64,000 nt of DNA from Breoghania sp. L-A4 (GTDB lineage Bacteria > Pseudomonadota > Alphaproteobacteria > Rhizobiales > Stappiaceae): NCBI RefSeq assembly GCF_003432385.1, contig NZ_CP031841.1:3883579-3947578 (forward strand), given 5' to 3'. How positions within the stretch are numbered: position 1 is the stretch's first letter; each line of letters begins with the position of its first letter. Both the position numbers and the translations under genes were made by a program. Below the pieces are notes generated by a model. The model did no database searches. It was not told the DNA's origin and saw only the letters and a program-made list of their open reading frames with translations. Positions 27,633 through 36,832 of this stretch are shown here, piece by piece.

Positions 27633-28322
27633 CTATTTGCCTTCGCGGACCGAGCGGGCATAGGGCTCCAGCGCGTCGAGATAGATCGACTGGCCCTTGG
27701 TTTCGGACTTGATCAAGGCGCGGTCCGCGACCGCGCCAAGATGGCCGCGCATCAGATCCCGCGCCCGCGTCTCGTCTCCCGAGGACAGGGCGTCGATAAT
27801 CTCGCGATGTTCCTGGATGCCGCAATTGGCGGAATGTGGCCGCGAATAAAGCGCCAGCGTCAGGCCGCACCGGTAGCCCACCTCCACCACATAGCGCGCC
27901 AGAACAGGGCTCTCGGTCAGTTGCGCCAGCAGAATGTGGAATTCGGTGGCCAGCCGAATGGACACCGGCTCCGGGCCGTCCTCCGCCGCGATTTCCTTGT
28001 CCAGATGGGCGTTCAGAGCCTTCAAATGCGCGGGCGTGAAGTCCGCGATCAGGCGGCTGACCACCAGATCCTCAATCTGACACCGCAGCTCGAAGAGGTC
28101 CCGCGCCTCCTCCAGGCTGGGAGTCGCCACCACCGCGCCGCGATTGCGCCGGAGTTCCACCAGCCCTTCCGCCGCCAGCCGTTCCAGAGCCTGGCGCACA
28201 ATCGTCCGGCTCGCGCCGAAGCGCTCGCCAAGCGAGTCCTCGGGCAACTTCATACCCGGCGACAGCGCCCGCTCGAGAATGGCGGTGCGCAGGGCCGCGC
28301 AGATTTTTTCGGACCGGTTCAT
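27633..28322 (-). CDS. GntR-family transcriptional regulator, FCD subfamily
   Basis: A 229-residue regulator with start at 28322 (MNRSEKICAALRTAILERAL). The winged helix includes SLGERFGASRTIVRQALERL and the wing LRRNRGAVVATPS. The FCD domain has ATEFHILLAQLTESPVL and QEHREIIDALSSGDETRA. It ends four bases from the convergent SnoaL-like gene, and the likely operators at 27112-27151 lie just beyond it. An in-frame ATG at 28367 would add 15 residues unlike the family. It probably represses the Liv/amidohydrolase operon and the SnoaL gene until a ligand binds. Confidence 0.85.
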   Translation of the reverse strand: MNRSEKICAALRTAILERALSPGMKLPEDSLGERFGASRTIVRQALERLAAEGLVELRRNRGAVVATPSLEEARDLFELRCQIEDLVVSRLIADFTPAHLKALNAHLDKEIAAEDGPEPVSIRLATEFHILLAQLTESPVLARYVVEVGYRCGLTLALYSRPHSANCGIQEHREIIDALSSGDETRARDLMRGHLGAVADRALIKSETKGQSIYLDALEPYARSVREGK

Positions 28323-28512
28323 GCAGGACAAGCGAAAAAGAGGAAGGGACTTGATCCACCAAACCAAATTCGCACCGGTTTGCCAAGCATCCGTATCGCC
28401 ACCGCGAAATCACCGCTCGCAACCGCGCGCGCAAACGGCGCCGAGCGCTGCCTATCCTCCGCATCGAACAGCGGTGTCGCGGGGTGCTGCGTGATTCCGG
28501 ACCCGATCGCCG

Positions 28513-29633
28513 TCATGCGCGCCGCAGACGATCGCACAGCGTCGCGGCCACGCGCCGGACGTCCGTGTCCGCAAGGCGGGGATAGATCGGCAGGCACAAA
28601 ACCTTCTCCGCCATCGCCACCGCGCCCGACAGCGGCCCCGATCTCGCGAGATGCGCATAGGCCGGCTGAAGATGCAGCGGGGCCGGATAGTGAACGGCGG
28701 TATGAATGCCGGCGCGTTGAAGATCCGCGGCGACGCGATCGCGATCCTCAATGAGAACGGCGTATTGCGAGCGGGCGCTCTTCGTGTCCGCCACAACCGT
28801 CGCAAAGTCGAGCAGCCCGGCGCTCCGCGCGCCCTCCAGGAGCGCATCGTACGTCGCGCCGATGCGACGGCGTTGCGACAGCGCTGCGTCCAGTCCGTCA
28901 AGACGGGCCAGCAGGGCCGCCGCCGCAATGGAGTTCAGGCGACCGTTCAGCCCCAGCCGTTCGTGCCGGTACTTGCCGCTTTGCCCGTGGTCGCGGACTT
29001 CGGCCAACCTGCGGGCCAGTTCGGCGTCATCGGTGAACACCGCCCCGCCATCGCCCGCGCCCCCAGAACCTTGGTCGGAAAGAAGCTGGTACACCCGATC
29101 CGCGCCAGGGAGCCGCTGCGCCTGCCGCTCCGTTCCGCGCCGAAACTCTGCGCCGCATCTTCGATGACCGAAACGCCATGGCGTGACGCGCAGGCATTGA
29201 TCGCCGCGAAATCGGCAGGATGCCCGTAGAGAGACACCGCGACGACGGCCTTGGTCTTTGCCGATATCGCCGCGTCCAGCGCCCGGGAATCGACAAGCCC
29301 CGAGGGACAGCACACATCCACGAAGACCGGCGCGGCGCCCAGGAGCAATGCGCATTCAACGGGGGCGGCGAATGTGTAGGCCGGCACGATAACCTCGTCG
29401 CCCGGACCGATATCCAATGCGATCATGGCCATGAGCAGCGCGGTCGTTCCCGAGGCGCAGGAGACGGCATGCGCGGCGCCCGTTTCACGCGCCAGCCGGC
29501 TTTCGAGCTCCGCGATCTCCGGTCCCATCACGAATTGCCCGTGTTCGAACACGGCCGCGATGCGCGTCAGTGCGTTATGCTTCAACGGCTCCCATTCGGC
29601 CTTCAGATCAACAAAGGGCACAGGCCTGGTCAT
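28513..29633 (-). CDS. DegT/DnrJ/EryC1 aminotransferase, WbpE-like (one apparent frameshift)
   Basis: PLP-dependent sugar-nucleotide aminotransferase, about 373 residues once one C is restored in the run 29060-29064. The upstream frame begins MTRPVPFVDLKAEW at 29633 and contains HGQFVMGPEIAELE, SCASGTTALLMAM, VIEDAAQSFGAE and the PLP lysine in SFFPTKVLG. The downstream frame continues GDGGAVFTDDAEL to HYPAPLHLQPAYAHL. These blocks follow WbpE/WlbC, which aminates the 3-keto group of UDP-sugar uronates. The ATG overlaps the stop of the oxidoreductase gene (ATGA). No stop codons occur beyond the shift, so a base-call error is likely. Confidence 0.82.
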
Positions 29634-30553
29634 GTGGCGCCTTGGGCGGCGAGCGCGGGACGCATGCAGAAGCCGCGAATGCGCTCGGCCAGCCAAAACA
29701 CCGGAAGCGCCTCGGCTCCGGTCGATACCCCGGCTGGCTGCCCGTCGCAGAGGTTCAGAAAGGACTGCGCCTGGCGGGACAACGGATCGGCATCAGGAGC
29801 CGTCGGCATTTCGGTCAGGTCGAACGCCTGAAGCGCGTCGCCAAGGGGGGCCACTTCGATGGTCCTCTTGCGCGCATGGCCGGACTGGCTTGCCGTGAGG
29901 TCGAAGCGCCGCGCGCCGAAGTCGAGGCGGCATGTGACGTGGCGCAGCCTCTCCCCGACCCACTCGCTTTCAAGGATGCGGATGTCGCAATCCGCGCGTC
30001 CTTCCATTCGAACGATCCAGTCAAGATCATGGACCATGAGATCCGCGATGGCGTCGGGCTGATTGGCATCCGGCCAAAGCGGCGACACGCGTTCGGTGGC
30101 GACATGGCCCGCGCCTCCATCGAGAATCGCAACACAGCGTTCGATATTCGCGTTGAAGCGTTCGTTCTGACCAATCGCGAGCGCCGCCCCTCCGGATGCG
30201 GCCGCGGCGATCATCGCCTCGATATCGCGGGCCCGGAGCGCCAGGGGTTTCTCGACAAGGCAGTGCACGCCCGCCTCCAGGAGCGGCACGGCGACGTCGC
30301 GATGGGTTTCCGGCGGCGTCGCGACGATCGCGAAGTCAACCGGCGTGGCGAAATCCCGCGCCGCATGGGCGAAATCAAGCCCCAGGGCAGTCGCAAGGGC
30401 TTTCCCCGCTGCGTCGACATCCACGACCCCGGTGACCAGAACCGACGGCATGGCGAGGAGCGTGCGCAAGTGCAACCGCCCCATTTTGCCCAGACCGATC
30501 ACAAGCGCCCTTTTGCGCGGCTGGCTGTTGCCGGCTACTGCTTCCGAAACCAC
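29630..30553 (-). CDS. Gfo/Idh/MocA-family NAD(P)-dependent oxidoreductase
   Basis: A 307-residue dehydrogenase. The N-terminal Rossmann fold (ALVIGLGKMGRLHLRTL) is followed by IVATPPETH and the family's CLVEKPLAL catalytic-lysine motif near residue 105. It overlaps the DegT gene by four bases and the glycosyltransferase gene by 19. Next to a WbpE-like aminotransferase and a WbpD-like acetyltransferase it plausibly supplies the keto sugar nucleotide (a WbpB-type role), although its sequence is not specifically WbpB-like. Confidence 0.8.
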   Translation of the reverse strand: MVSEAVAGNSQPRKRALVIGLGKMGRLHLRTLLAMPSVLVTGVVDVDAAGKALATALGLDFAHAARDFATPVDFAIVATPPETHRDVAVPLLEAGVHCLVEKPLALRARDIEAMIAAAASGGAALAIGQNERFNANIERCVAILDGGAGHVATERVSPLWPDANQPDAIADLMVHDLDWIVRMEGRADCDIRILESEWVGERLRHVTCRLDFGARRFDLTASQSGHARKRTIEVAPLGDALQAFDLTEMPTAPDADPLSRQAQSFLNLCDGQPAGVSTGAEALPVFWLAERIRGFCMRPALAAQGAT

Positions 30554-31779
30554 TGATTATACCTTTGAACAAAACGGGCGGGCGCCCGAAGCGCGGAGGA
30601 CTTGATGCTGGCAACAACGCCCCGCGCCGACGCCTGCATCTCGGCGGCGAGGGCCTCGGATCGTGCGCGATAGTCTTTCACTTCACGGGTCAAGGAATTG
30701 CGTTCGCTCTCCAGAGCGTTCCGAAGCTGCTCATTCTGAATGGCCGATTTCAATCTCGGCGAGAGAGAACGCAGATACTCCGAGGCGGCCTGCAGCTTGC
30801 GGACGTCAGTCACGGATTCGCCCGTCTCGGCCCAGGTCCTTTCGACCTGATGGTAGATCGAGATCCAGCGATCGACCACCGGATCCAGATCAGCATCCTT
30901 GCGAATCCGGTCCGTGACATGGCGCGCGTCGCGCGCGTCGTACCTCTCGAGCTCGCGCTGAACGGTTTCGGACGTCAATACGTTCGCCTGCATGGATCGC
31001 ACGCCAAAATTCAATCCGCGCAGCCGGTCCACGTTGTCTGTCGTCACCATGCCGGCAAGACCCGCATAGTCCGTCACAATCACCGCGCAACCTGATGCCA
31101 TGGCCTCGATCGCGGCCCGCGCCTTCGCGAAGACAATGTCGTAGTCAGCGAGTATTTTCTCAGGGTGGGCGACCCGGTTTCCGGACCGGATGCCGACGAC
31201 ATCGATGCGCTCGATCCCGCATCGCTCACAGGCGGAGCGGATCGCGTCCGAAACCTCCGATGCATGATTGCTGAAGACCAACGCCGATTTCGGCCTGTCG
31301 GGCAGCGTCCGTATCCGCTGGAATTTCTGCAGATCGACGAAGTTGTAGAGCGTCGTGATGCGTTGAGGCGAAATACCGTGGGTGGTGAGCAGCCGTTCGC
31401 GGCACAGGTCGTCAACCGCCACGTAGCTCATGATGGTGGGATAGGCCGGCGGAGCTTCCTGCCATGGCGCCCAGCCATGACAGATGTAGACAACCGGGAC
31501 GTGCGGATAGCGCAGCGCTGCGGTCATGGTTTCGTGATGGTGCTGGCCATGAATGACGTCAGGCGCGACCGTCATCTCGCGGAGATCGTCAATCACCGGG
31601 ATGGTGCGTTTGCTCAGCTCCTCCGCCACCTCGCCGAGTTCGGGGCTATAGGCCACCGGGAAATGACCCTTTTTCATCAGCGCGACCGCGAGATCGAGCA
31701 GGTAAAGCTCGGAGCCGGCACGCGATGCCAGCGTATTGTTGGTCATCAGGATCCGCAGTGGACGCCCGGCATCAGCCAT
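30535..31779 (-). CDS. glycosyltransferase (GT4-like) with C-terminal coiled coil
   Basis: A 414-residue protein with start MADAGRPLRILMTNNTL at 31779. The N-terminal Rossmann-like domain has ASRAGSELYLLDLAVAL and the acceptor-side block HGQHHHETMTAAL. The second domain has an E-containing donor site in FAKARAAIEAMASGCAVIV, typical of GT4 retaining enzymes. From ~345 to ~395 there is a charged, heptad-like coiled coil (NEQLRNALESERNSLTREV) and then a basic tail. The tail may dock the enzyme at the membrane or to a partner. It is probably involved in surface polysaccharide assembly using the sugar made by the neighbours. Confidence 0.75.
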   Translation of the reverse strand: MADAGRPLRILMTNNTLASRAGSELYLLDLAVALMKKGHFPVAYSPELGEVAEELSKRTIPVIDDLREMTVAPDVIHGQHHHETMTAALRYPHVPVVYICHGWAPWQEAPPAYPTIMSYVAVDDLCRERLLTTHGISPQRITTLYNFVDLQKFQRIRTLPDRPKSALVFSNHASEVSDAIRSACERCGIERIDVVGIRSGNRVAHPEKILADYDIVFAKARAAIEAMASGCAVIVTDYAGLAGMVTTDNVDRLRGLNFGVRSMQANVLTSETVQRELERYDARDARHVTDRIRKDADLDPVVDRWISIYHQVERTWAETGESVTDVRKLQAASEYLRSLSPRLKSAIQNEQLRNALESERNSLTREVKDYRARSEALAAEMQASARGVVASIKSSALRAPARFVQRYNQWFRKQ

Positions 31780-31919
31780 GAATTTGCGCTCCCGGACCGG
31801 CTTGGACCAAGATCGCCCGCATTCTCCCCAGGGCGGCGGCACAGACATGTATTCGTCGCAAACTATGGGGCCGCACTGCGCGATAGGAGAACAAAACTGC
31901 TTTCATCAATGTGACAGGC

Positions 31920-32408
31920 CTACTCTGCGTCCTCGGGCATGCGAACCCGCGCCGGATTTCCCATGACGAGCGCTCCGGGAGGAACGTCCCGGACCACCAC
32001 GCTGCCCGCGCCGACGACCGCGCCCGCGCCAATGCGCACGCCGGGCAGGATGCGGCTGCCGCCACCGATCTTCGCGCCCTTCCCGATGTGGGGAAAGGTC
32101 AGCGGACCGCCCTTCAGCTTGTCGTTCAAGGTCACCACGTGCGGTCCGATGAACACATCGTCCTCCACGACGACGCCACGGGTAATGTGGCATCCGGTCT
32201 GAATGGAGACGTTGTTTCCAATGACGCAGGCGCAGATGTTGCAGTGGGAGCCGATCGTGGTGCCGGACCCGATGCGGGCCGTGGCGTGGATCAGCGTCAT
32301 CGACCCGACCCTGGCTCCCGCTCCGATCACGACGTCGTCCTGAACCTCCGTGAGGTCGGGATTGTAGAACACGACGTCGGGGAACCGATCCGTCAAGCCG
32401 AGCCGCAT
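31920..32408 (-). CDS. left-handed beta-helix (hexapeptide) acyltransferase, WbpD/QdtC-like
   Basis: A 162-residue (from 32408) trimeric acyltransferase. Hexapeptide repeats of the [LIV]-G-x4 type run from ~25 to ~145 (VVIGAGARVG, ARIGSGTTIGSHCNI, VVIGNNVSIQTGCHI-like coils). The catalytic-type loop is FIGPHVVTLNDKLKGG, with a closing coil VRIGAGAVVGAGSVVVRDVPPG. These proteins N-acetylate amino sugars on UDP or dTDP. The start is uncertain: in-frame ATGs at 32429 and 32447 are possible. It lies 140 bp upstream of the glycosyltransferase gene on the same strand. It completes the aminotransferase, dehydrogenase and acetyltransferase trio. Confidence 0.78.
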   Translation of the reverse strand: MRLGLTDRFPDVVFYNPDLTEVQDDVVIGAGARVGSMTLIHATARIGSGTTIGSHCNICACVIGNNVSIQTGCHITRGVVVEDDVFIGPHVVTLNDKLKGGPLTFPHIGKGAKIGGGSRILPGVRIGAGAVVGAGSVVVRDVPPGALVMGNPARVRMPEDAE

Positions 32409-32744
32409 TATCAAATCCTCGCCTTGCATTGCGAACCGCGCGCCCACCCTATCGGCAAATCAGCGCGTCGAAACGATTTTCCCGTTTCAATAGCAGCTAT
32501 CATCAAGCCTTGCGCGGCGCCACTGACATAACGCGCCATTCCTCGATCCCGGATGCGCGAGAAAAGCGGGCGCTGGCCATGTCTCTCGCGCACGGCAGCC
32601 GCGCATGGACCGGTCCAGCCCCACTGCGCCAGCAGCGCGCGTTGCGTGGCACCTTGCAATCCCCGGTCCCGGGCGGCCATAAAGGCAACAACGGCGCCTG
32701 ACCCGGCGCGGACTGCCGCATGATTGAAGTTCGGGACGTATTCC
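32409..32744. other. 336-bp divergent intergenic region
   Basis: Between the acetyltransferase (minus) and methyltransferase (plus) genes. Short open frames on both strands have arginine/proline-rich, GC-shadow composition and no family features. I see no repeat, RNA gene or clear operator. It presumably holds the two divergent promoters. Confidence 0.4.
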
Positions 32745-33434
32745 ATGTCAAAGGTACAGAGCCTCGGCGAAGCGATGGCGGAGGCCCATGGCTTCCTGGG
32801 CGTTCCGACCGGGACCTTTGATGAAGGCGGCCGGCGGCAATTCATCGCCCTGTTGCGCGAAGGCCTGGCGCCCGAGACGAAAGTCTGCGAGATCGGATCC
32901 GGCTGCCTGCGCACGGCGTATTGGCTCGTGCGGTTCCTCGATGCGGACGGCTATTGCGGGATCGAACCCTTCCGCAGCCGCGTCGAGTGGGGCCTGGAAA
33001 CGCTGTTCTCAAAAGAACTGCTTGCGGAGAAGGCGCCGCGGTTCGACTTCAACGAGGACTTCGACACATCGGTGTTTCAAGCCACCTTCGACATGTTTCT
33101 TGCCGGGTCCATCTGGACCCACTGCAGCAAGGCGCACATTGAAACCATGCTTGACGGCTTTGTCGACAACGCTTCGCCAAACGCCACGTTTCTCGCGTCC
33201 TATCTGGCAGCGACGGGGCCCGAGGATGACTACCAGGGCGACACCTGGGTGGGCACCAGCCACAGATCGTCAGAGGCCGGCGTCATCCGCCACAGCCTTG
33301 ACTGGATTTCGCAACAGTGTGAGCGCCGCGCGCTCAGTGTGACATTCGTGCCCGGTGCGGCCTTCGATGGACAGAACTGGCTTCGGGTCCGCCGGGCCGG
33401 TGTCCCGCCTCATGGTGACATGATCCGGGATTGA
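32745..33434 (+). CDS. class I SAM-dependent methyltransferase-like protein
   Basis: A 229-residue protein, start MSKVQSLGEAMAEAHG at 32745 (an in-frame ATG at 32724 is possible). Motif I for S-adenosylmethionine binding is VCEIGSGCLR at ~52-61, with an acidic residue after strand 2 in GYCGIEPFRSR. A later block, MFLAGSIWTHCSKAHIETML, fits the post-motif region. The C-terminal part is less typical. It is divergent from the acetyltransferase and adjacent to glycan genes, so O-methylation of a sugar is plausible. The methyl acceptor cannot be read from sequence. Confidence 0.65.
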   Translation: MSKVQSLGEAMAEAHGFLGVPTGTFDEGGRRQFIALLREGLAPETKVCEIGSGCLRTAYWLVRFLDADGYCGIEPFRSRVEWGLETLFSKELLAEKAPRFDFNEDFDTSVFQATFDMFLAGSIWTHCSKAHIETMLDGFVDNASPNATFLASYLAATGPEDDYQGDTWVGTSHRSSEAGVIRHSLDWISQQCERRALSVTFVPGAAFDGQNWLRVRRAGVPPHGDMIRD

Positions 33435-33773
33435 TGCGGGCGCCCCGCCTCCGATAACCCAAGACCGCCACGCGCTGGTCACACCACCCGGGCGGATTGC
33501 TGCTGCGTCACGCGGTCCCCCGACACGCCACCCTTGCAACGACCGGTCACCACAGCGAGACCCGTGAAGGCGCGCGCCCGGTTCCGCGACACATGCGACG
33601 CCACCCGACGATATCCGCGGGAATGCCCCTTGGTCATGGCCCGGTCATCGCCCGGCCGCGCCAGATCTCCCGGAAAACTTGGACGCGAGGGATTGTCAGC
33701 CCGCGTGCGTTCGCATATATTTCGCCATGCGGTCGATAGTTCCGCATAGTAGAATTATGGGAAGGGAGGCCCG
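33435..33773. other. 339-bp gap upstream of the TRAP/IclR cluster
   Basis: No gene with family features. The first part is GC-rich with a short GCGGG/CCCGC hairpin just past the methyltransferase stop. The last ~60 bp are AT-richer, hold an IclR-type box at 33740-33757, and end in the ribosome-binding site GGAAGGGAGG six to seven bases before the ATG at 33774. Confidence 0.5.
33740..33757. promoter_or_regulatory. IclR-type operator box upstream of the TRAP receptor gene
   Basis: TTCCGCATAGTAGAATTA lies 16 bp before the TRAP receptor ATG, overlapping the probable transcription start region. It matches TTCCGCATAATGGAATTA at 37649-37666 in 16 of 18 positions, upstream of the pim-like operon. 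TTCCG-N5-GGAA-like dyads are common IclR targets and an iclR gene lies between the two units, so it is the likely regulator of both. Confidence 0.65.
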
Positions 33774-34823
33774 ATGAAAAAGATACTCGCAGCTACAACA
33801 GCCCTGATGCTGAGCCTGTCCGCCAGCGCAGCCTTCGCTGAAACCACGCTTATTCTCGGCGAAGCCGGCCCCAATCGCGGCGCCCGCGCCAAGTCGCTCG
33901 AACATTTTGTCAGCGAAGTCGAGACCCAGTCGAAAGGCGAGCTGAAGATCGACGTCCAGTGGGGCGGCGCGCTCTTCAAGGCCGGCGGCGCGGTTCAGGG
34001 CGTCGCGGACGGTGTCGCGGACATCGGCACGGTGATCGCGGTCTACTTCCCGCAGGAAATGCTGGGCTACGGCATCGCGGATCTGCCGCTTCTCAATGAG
34101 AACCCCTGGGTCGGCATGCGCGCCACCGACGAACTCATGCGCACCGCGCCCGCCATTCAGGCCGATCTCGCCGCCAAGAACCTGGTCTACGTGGGCACGT
34201 TCACCACCTCGCAGGTCAACATCGGCTGCAAGGGCAAGGCCATCCGCTCCGTCGACGACATTGCCGGGCTCAAGGTGCGCGGCGTCGGCGCCTACGGAAA
34301 GACCTTCCAGGATTTCGACGCAAATCTGGTCAGCATGTCGATCTACGACGCCTATCAGGGCCTCGACACGGGCCTCATCGACTGTTCGCAGGGCTATTCC
34401 TATGCGGTTGCCGCCCTGAAGCAGCAGGAAGTGATGACCAGCTACACCCTGTTGAACTGGGGTCAGGTCGGCGGCCTTGGACTGTTCATGAACAAGGACA
34501 GCTACGACGCGCTCGACGACGCGGCGAAGGAAGCGCTGGCGAAGGCCGGCGTCTCCATGGCCGACAAGCTCGGCGAGCTGATCACTGCCGACAACGAAGC
34601 GGCCATCGAGAAGATGAAGGCCGCCGGCGTGGAGGTCATCTCCCTTCCCGCGCAGGAACGCGACAAGCTCGTCACCGCCGGTGAGAAGTATGTCAGCGCC
34701 TGGATCGAACGCGCCGATGCGGCCGGTCTCGATGGCAAGATGCTTCTGGACCAGTACAGGGCACTCTTGAAGAAGTACGAGACCGAAAGAGCCGAACAGG
34801 GCTACCCCTGGACGCGCAACTAG
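33774..34823 (+). CDS. TRAP transporter solute-binding protein, DctP family
   Basis: A 349-residue periplasmic receptor with a Sec signal (MKKILAATTALMLSLSASAAFAE, cleavage after AFA at ~22) and a strong ribosome-binding site. The ligand-binding arginine is in IAGLKVRGVGAYGK. SMSIYDAYQGLDTGLIDCSQGY is the usual TRAP-receptor hinge area. A C-terminal helix (RALLKKYETERAEQG) closes the fold. Its position in front of an IclR gene and a pim-like beta-oxidation operon suggests a dicarboxylate or other organic-acid ligand. Confidence 0.88.
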   Translation: MKKILAATTALMLSLSASAAFAETTLILGEAGPNRGARAKSLEHFVSEVETQSKGELKIDVQWGGALFKAGGAVQGVADGVADIGTVIAVYFPQEMLGYGIADLPLLNENPWVGMRATDELMRTAPAIQADLAAKNLVYVGTFTTSQVNIGCKGKAIRSVDDIAGLKVRGVGAYGKTFQDFDANLVSMSIYDAYQGLDTGLIDCSQGYSYAVAALKQQEVMTSYTLLNWGQVGGLGLFMNKDSYDALDDAAKEALAKAGVSMADKLGELITADNEAAIEKMKAAGVEVISLPAQERDKLVTAGEKYVSAWIERADAAGLDGKMLLDQYRALLKKYETERAEQGYPWTRN

Positions 34824-34833
34824 GCACGGTTTC

Positions 34834-34891
34834 GCGGACGGTCTTCGTCCGCCACTGACGCCGAAACGTTCCGGCCGGTTCATCCGGCCGG
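34834..34891 (+). promoter_or_regulatory. two successive stem-loops after the TRAP receptor gene
   Basis: Ten bases after the receptor stop, GCGGACG/CGTCCGC (34834-34840 with 34846-34852, loop GTCTT) is followed by CCGGCCGG/CCGGCCGG (34871-34878 with 34884-34891, loop TTCAT). They separate the receptor from the small permease gene. Neither has a T-run. mRNA protection or partial termination is likely, in parallel with the other importers here. Confidence 0.6.
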
Positions 34892-34940
34892 GACGCCACG
34901 CCCTTTCCCAGATATTCTTCTTCACTTTCCGGAGCTTCAG

Positions 34941-35462
34941 ATGCTGCAACGGATCGAACGTTTGCTGCTGGACCTGTCCGTCTGCGCGATCGCCGGGCTG
35001 TGCCTGTTGATCACCGCGAGCGTGATCCTGAGGGCCACCCTCAACTCCGGCATCCCCGACACGGTCGTGATCGTTCGCGAGCTCATGGTCTTCGCGATCA
35101 TCCTGCCGCTGGCCGCCGCAACCGCCGCGCGCAGCCATATCGCCGTTGAATTTGTCGCCAACATGCTGTCTCCCCGGGCCCAGGGCGCGTTGATCGTGCT
35201 GGGCAGCATCGCCGGTCTGCTGGCGCTGATTCCGCTGCTTTATTCCGGCTGGCGGGAGATGACCCATACGCTGACCAACGGCGCCTTCTACTTCGGACAG
35301 CTCTCACTGCCGAAATGGCCCGGGCGCGTCATCTTCTTCATCGGCCTCACCGTGTGCTGGCTGCGGCTTCTCCATCTCGTGATCACCGACGCCATCCGGT
35401 TGCGCCGGGGAGAAAACCTCGCCGATATCGTCCGCGCGGCCGGCGCTTCGGGAGAGCACTGA
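34941..35462 (+). CDS. TRAP transporter small permease, DctQ family
   Basis: A 173-residue four-helix membrane subunit, with the first helix in LLLDLSVCAIAGLCLLITAS. The family block IVRELMVFAIILPLAAATAARSH is followed by IAVEFV. A ribosome-binding site GGAG lies upstream of the ATG at 34941. The stop shares one base with the DctM start (TGATG at 35460-35464), giving coupled translation. Confidence 0.87.
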   Translation: MLQRIERLLLDLSVCAIAGLCLLITASVILRATLNSGIPDTVVIVRELMVFAIILPLAAATAARSHIAVEFVANMLSPRAQGALIVLGSIAGLLALIPLLYSGWREMTHTLTNGAFYFGQLSLPKWPGRVIFFIGLTVCWLRLLHLVITDAIRLRRGENLADIVRAAGASGEH

Positions 35463-36802
35463 TGGACGGAACCACTGTCGGCCTGGTGGCTTTCGCCTCG
35501 GTCCTGGGCCTTCTCGCCTTGCGGGTGCCGATCGCCTTCGCGCTCGCGGGCGTCGCCGCCGTGGGCACCTTCGTGATCTTCGCGTTCAGGACGGGAAGCT
35601 TCACCCCCGAGCGGGCCATCAATCCCACCACATCGCTGGTGTTTTCGAACTTCTACGACCTGGTCCATTCCTACGATCTGTCGATGATCCCGCTGTTCGT
35701 CGCTCTGGGACACATCGCCTACCGCTCCGAGATCACGACCCGCATCTATGACGCGGCCCGGGTGTGGCTGGTGAACGTCCCCGGTGGCGTCGCCATGGCG
35801 TCCATTCTCGGCTGCGGCGGCTTCTCGGCGATCACCGGATCCTCGATCGCCTGCGCCTCGACCATGGGACGCATCTGTTCGCCGGAAATGCTGCGCATGG
35901 GCTACGACAAGCGGCTGGCCACGGCCAGCGTCGCCGCCGGCGGCACGCTGGGATCGCTGATCCCGCCCTCCGTGCTGTTCATCATCTATGGCATCTTCAC
36001 CGAGACCTCGATCAGCAAGCTGTTCCTCGCCGGCATCCTGCCGGGGCTTTTGACCCTGGCTGGATTTCTGTTCGTGGTCTTCGTCTGGGTGAAGCGCGAT
36101 CCGTCCGCGGCGCCCGTCTTCAAGGGAACGCTTGCCCGGGGCGACAGGCGCCGCGCCGCGTTCAAGGCATGGCCGGCCCTCGCCCTCTTCGCCATCATCA
36201 TCGGCGGCATCTACGGCGGCATCTTCACCGCGACGGAAGCCGCCGCCATCTGCGTCGCCGTGGCCACGATTTTCGGCTTCGCGCAGAAGAAACTGACGCT
36301 CCAGGGCCTGATCGACAGCCTGCGCGAAACAGCGCTTCAGACGGCCGCCATCTTCATCATCGCCGCGTCCGCGAAGATCTTTGTCGCCTTCGTTGCGCTG
36401 ACCGGTGTCGCGGGCTCGATCGGCGAAACCGTCACCGCTGCCAACCTGTCGCCCGGCGTGCTGCTGCTGGTGATCGCGCTGGTCTATCTGGCGCTCGGCA
36501 TGTTCCTCGACCCGATCGGCATCATGGTGCTCACGCTTCCGCTGATGATTCCGCTGGTCGAGAGCTATGGATTCGACCTGATCTGGTTCGGCGTCGTGGT
36601 GATCAAGCTGCTTGAGATCGGCCTGATAACCCCGCCGGTGGGTCTCAACGTCTTCGTCATCGGCAATGTTGTCGGCAAGGAAGTGTCCATCGACAAGATC
36701 TTCGCGGGCGTGATGCGGTTTCTCGCGGTGGATGTGATCGTCCTTCTGCTTCTTATTCTGTTTCCGATCATTTCGATCCTCATTCCAGCAACGATGCGCT
36801 AG
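35462..36802 (+). CDS. TRAP transporter large permease, DctM family
   Basis: A 446-residue multi-helix transporter subunit starting at 35462 (MDGTTVGLVAFASVLG). It shows LSMIPLFVALGHIAYRS-like text, GCGGFSAITGSSIACASTMG, AGGTLGSLIPPSVLFIIYG and the C-terminal LITPPVGLNVFVIGNVVG, all DctM signatures. Open sequence upstream of this ATG is a shadow of the DctQ gene. It mediates ion-coupled uptake. The IclR gene starts 30 bp downstream, so regulator and importer are probably co-transcribed. Confidence 0.9.
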   Translation: MDGTTVGLVAFASVLGLLALRVPIAFALAGVAAVGTFVIFAFRTGSFTPERAINPTTSLVFSNFYDLVHSYDLSMIPLFVALGHIAYRSEITTRIYDAARVWLVNVPGGVAMASILGCGGFSAITGSSIACASTMGRICSPEMLRMGYDKRLATASVAAGGTLGSLIPPSVLFIIYGIFTETSISKLFLAGILPGLLTLAGFLFVVFVWVKRDPSAAPVFKGTLARGDRRRAAFKAWPALALFAIIIGGIYGGIFTATEAAAICVAVATIFGFAQKKLTLQGLIDSLRETALQTAAIFIIAASAKIFVAFVALTGVAGSIGETVTAANLSPGVLLLVIALVYLALGMFLDPIGIMVLTLPLMIPLVESYGFDLIWFGVVVIKLLEIGLITPPVGLNVFVIGNVVGKEVSIDKIFAGVMRFLAVDVIVLLLLILFPIISILIPATMR

Positions 36803-36832
36803 AGGAGAGTCGTCTGTCATGAGGATCGAAGA

